In this document: positions 11,756-13,317 of the stretch, in pieces
Layout of the letters: every line of letters starts with the position of its first letter
Position numbering within the stretch: position 1 is the first letter of the stretch
Assembly: GCA_016209725.1 (NCBI GenBank)
Contig: JACQVO010000051.1
Coordinates: 1-13,317 of the forward strand
Reading direction: 5' to 3'
Length of the DNA stretch: 13,317 bases
Source of the DNA: Candidatus Methylomirabilota bacterium
GTDB lineage: Bacteria; Methylomirabilota; Methylomirabilia; Methylomirabilales; 2-02-FULL-66-22
Notes under the pieces: model-generated
What the model saw: the letters and a program-made list of their open reading frames with translations, nothing else
Databases searched by the model: none
What the model was told of the DNA's origin: nothing
Program-made: the position numbers and the translations under genes

Positions 11756-13317
11756 GCGCGTCTCCCCAGGCTGATCAGGGCATACACGCCCAGAAGACCG
11801 ATGGCCAGGACCGAGATCTCCCCCAGGGTGTCGTACCCGCGGAAGTCGATCAGGATCACGTTCACCACGTTGCGTCCCCCGGCGGCCGGGAGGCTCTCCG
11901 CCAGGAAGTAGTGGGCGATGCTCTCCTGGGCGCTCCGGCCCAGGGTGGCGAGCAGGGTGAGGACCACGGCCAGGCCCGCCCCGCCGCTGAGGAACAGGTC
12001 CCGCACCACCCGACCCCGTTGCGCCTCTTCGGGCACGTACGGGGGCAGCCGGTAGAGCACCAGCAGGAACAGGGCCAGGGAGACGGTCTCGATCAGGATC
12101 TGGGTGAGGGCCAGGTCCGGCGCGTGCAGGATGATGAAGAGAACGCCCACCAGGTAGCCGACGGCTCCCAGGAGGATGATTGCGGCCACGCGGTTCCGGA
12201 GAAAAACGATGGCCACTGCCACGACCGCAATGAGGAGCAACGTGGTTCCCTCGTGGGCCAGGAGCGGCCTCGTCTCCAGGACCGAGAACCGGACTCCGCC
12301 CGCGAGCAGGGGGAGCAGGGCGGCCGCCGTCATGGCGCCGATCACCACGGCCACGTAGCGGCGAAGATCCCCGGATTGAAGCCGGGTCGAGCAGGCCGCG
12401 GCCATCCGGTCCGCCAGGGCAAGACCACCGTTGTAGGCCGCGTCCGGCCCCGGGAGGGGGATGCGCAGGGCCAGCAGGGCCCGGTAGTGACGGTACACGA
12501 GGACACCCAGCGCCAGCGTCGCGCCCGACAGGACGACGGGCCAGCCGATGCCATGCCACAGGGCGAGGTCCGGGTTCAGGCGTTGCTGGGCGATCCCGCT
12601 GATCATGGGACCCACCAGCCACCGGCCGGCCGTCCCCGGGAGGACCCCGAGCGCCAGGCTCCCCACCGCCAGGAGGGCGGCCGGTCCCCAGAGCCAGGCG
12701 GTCGCCTCGTGAACCGGAGAATGAAGGCGGCCCGCCCCGTCCCCGGGCCTCCGGCCGAAGAACACCCCGTGGACCAGACGGATCGAGTACACAAAGGTGA
12801 AGGCGGACCCCACCAGCATGGCGGCCGGAAGCAGCCCGGGCGTTCCGAGGAGGCCCCTCGCCCCATGGACCGTCGCATCGAAGGCCATCTCCTTGCTGAT
12901 GAATGCCCCGAAAGGCGGAAGGCCGGCGCTGGCCAGGGCGGCCAGCAGGGCGGCGATGCCGGTGGCCGGCAGCGCGCGGTACAACCCGCCCAGCTCGGAG
13001 AGCCGCCGGGTGTGCGTTTCGTGCTCCACGATTCCCACCACGAGGAAGAGTGCCGCCTTGAAGACGGCGTGGGTCATCAGGTGGAAGGCGCCGGCCTGGA
13101 TGCCGATCTCCGTCCCCAGCCCGAATAGGGCCATGACGAGCCCGAGCTGGCTGACCGTGGAGTAGGCCAGAAGCGCCGTCAGGTCGTCCTGCCGGACGGC
13201 CAGGATGCCGCCGACGATCAGGGTCAGCATCCCGACGCCGCCGACCAGGGTCGTCCAGAGCTCCGTCCCCGACAGGAGGGGATGCACGCGCGCGGCGAGG
13301 TACAGTCCGGCCTGCAC
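11752..13317 (-). CDS. mrpA: Na+/H+ antiporter subunit MrpA (MnhA), N-terminus beyond the window
   Basis: The last 521 residues are visible. Intact MrpA is about 760-800 aa. MrpA is the largest Mrp subunit, related to NuoL, and takes part in Na+/H+ exchange across the inner membrane. Seen: AYSTVSQLGLVM (visible residues about 50-61), LMTHAVFKAALFL with a channel lysine, AGLPPFGAFISKEMAF, a long linker region, then the NuoJ-like DUF4040 part (RNRVAAIILLGAVGYLVGVL, then ILIETVSLALFLLVLYRLP). It ends with GGRNVVNVILIDFRGYDTLG, typical of the MrpA C-terminus. The canonical Lys before LLAYST is Thr here (codon 13179-13177). The stop TGA (11754-11752) overlaps the mrpB GTG. Confidence 0.96.
   Translation of the reverse strand: MQAGLYLAARVHPLLSGTELWTTLVGGVGMLTLIVGGILAVRQDDLTALLAYSTVSQLGLVMALFGLGTEIGIQAGAFHLMTHAVFKAALFLVVGIVEHETHTRRLSELGGLYRALPATGIAALLAALASAGLPPFGAFISKEMAFDATVHGARGLLGTPGLLPAAMLVGSAFTFVYSIRLVHGVFFGRRPGDGAGRLHSPVHEATAWLWGPAALLAVGSLALGVLPGTAGRWLVGPMISGIAQQRLNPDLALWHGIGWPVVLSGATLALGVLVYRHYRALLALRIPLPGPDAAYNGGLALADRMAAACSTRLQSGDLRRYVAVVIGAMTAAALLPLLAGGVRFSVLETRPLLAHEGTTLLLIAVVAVAIVFLRNRVAAIILLGAVGYLVGVLFIILHAPDLALTQILIETVSLALFLLVLYRLPPYVPEEAQRGRVVRDLFLSGGAGLAVVLTLLATLGRSAQESIAHYFLAESLPAAGGRNVVNVILIDFRGYDTLGEISVLAIGLLGVYALISLGRRA

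Noticed and set aside
9728..13128. Two plus-strand frames of 419 and 466 aa (9728-10987 and 11728-13128)
   Set aside because: Gln/Gly/His-rich shadows of mrpD and mrpA. The membrane-protein frames on the other strand are certain.
1..13317. CRISPR arrays, tRNA/rRNA genes, transposases, toxin-antitoxin or defence operons
   Set aside because: I looked on both strands and found no regular repeat-spacer pattern, no cloverleaf, and no recognisable product of these classes.

Overview
The window is high-GC bacterial DNA. Every gene I can support is on the minus strand, so it is read here from position 13317 down to 1. A membrane-anchored lytic transglycosylase with LysM, a NapC/NirT-type multihaem cytochrome, a glycogen branching enzyme and an Mrp antiporter point to a Gram-negative-type, respiring soil, sediment or groundwater bacterium. 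Several proteins (the cytidylate-kinase-like protein, the NapC-like cytochrome, the NfeD-like protein) have the flavour of uncultured Rokubacteria/Methylomirabilota-type lineages, but that is an impression from memory and not a demonstrated assignment.

Layout in transcription order. (1) 13317-8283: a nearly complete seven-gene Mrp (Mnh) Na+/H+ antiporter operon in the canonical order A-B-C-D-E-F-G. mrpA is cut by the window edge. The genes are packed with GTGA/ATGA stop-start overlaps. (2) 8212-6843: a NapC/NirT-type multihaem cytochrome c gene whose frame breaks just after the fourth haem motif and resumes in another frame. (3) 6842-6560: a gene-poor spacer with a 16-bp perfect palindrome. 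(4) 6559-5317: a 41-aa predicted exported peptide, an FAD-linked oxidase reduced to stitched fragments, and a two-helix NfeD-domain protein whose GTG start overlaps the oxidase stop. (5) 5316-4881: mostly empty, with one doubtful 47-aa ORF and one copy of a 29-bp imperfect repeat. (6) 4880-3338: an SLT-LysM lytic transglycosylase, then a stand-alone GreA/GreB C-terminal domain with two hairpins at its end. (7) 3337-2675: a spacer with dyad elements and an apparent C-terminal remnant of a MalG-type sugar ABC permease. (8) 2674-2210: a shortened cytidylate-kinase-like protein. (9) 2122-1: glgB, lacking only its last few dozen codons at the window edge.

The Mrp subunits would form one large membrane complex that exports Na+ in exchange for H+ and serves pH and salt homeostasis. 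GlgB makes the alpha-1,6 branches of glycogen. The remaining genes are loosely linked by position only.

The most notable signal is a pattern. Several accessory genes between the intact Mrp operon and intact glgB look like full-length family members from which internal blocks were removed: the cytochrome, the oxidase (three junctions), the kinase-like gene and the permease tail. Some junctions keep frame, and at least one carries plausible microhomology. This is either deletion-driven gene decay or a sequence/assembly artefact, and read-level data would decide. I found no CRISPR array, tRNA, rRNA, transposase or clear novel defence-type system.
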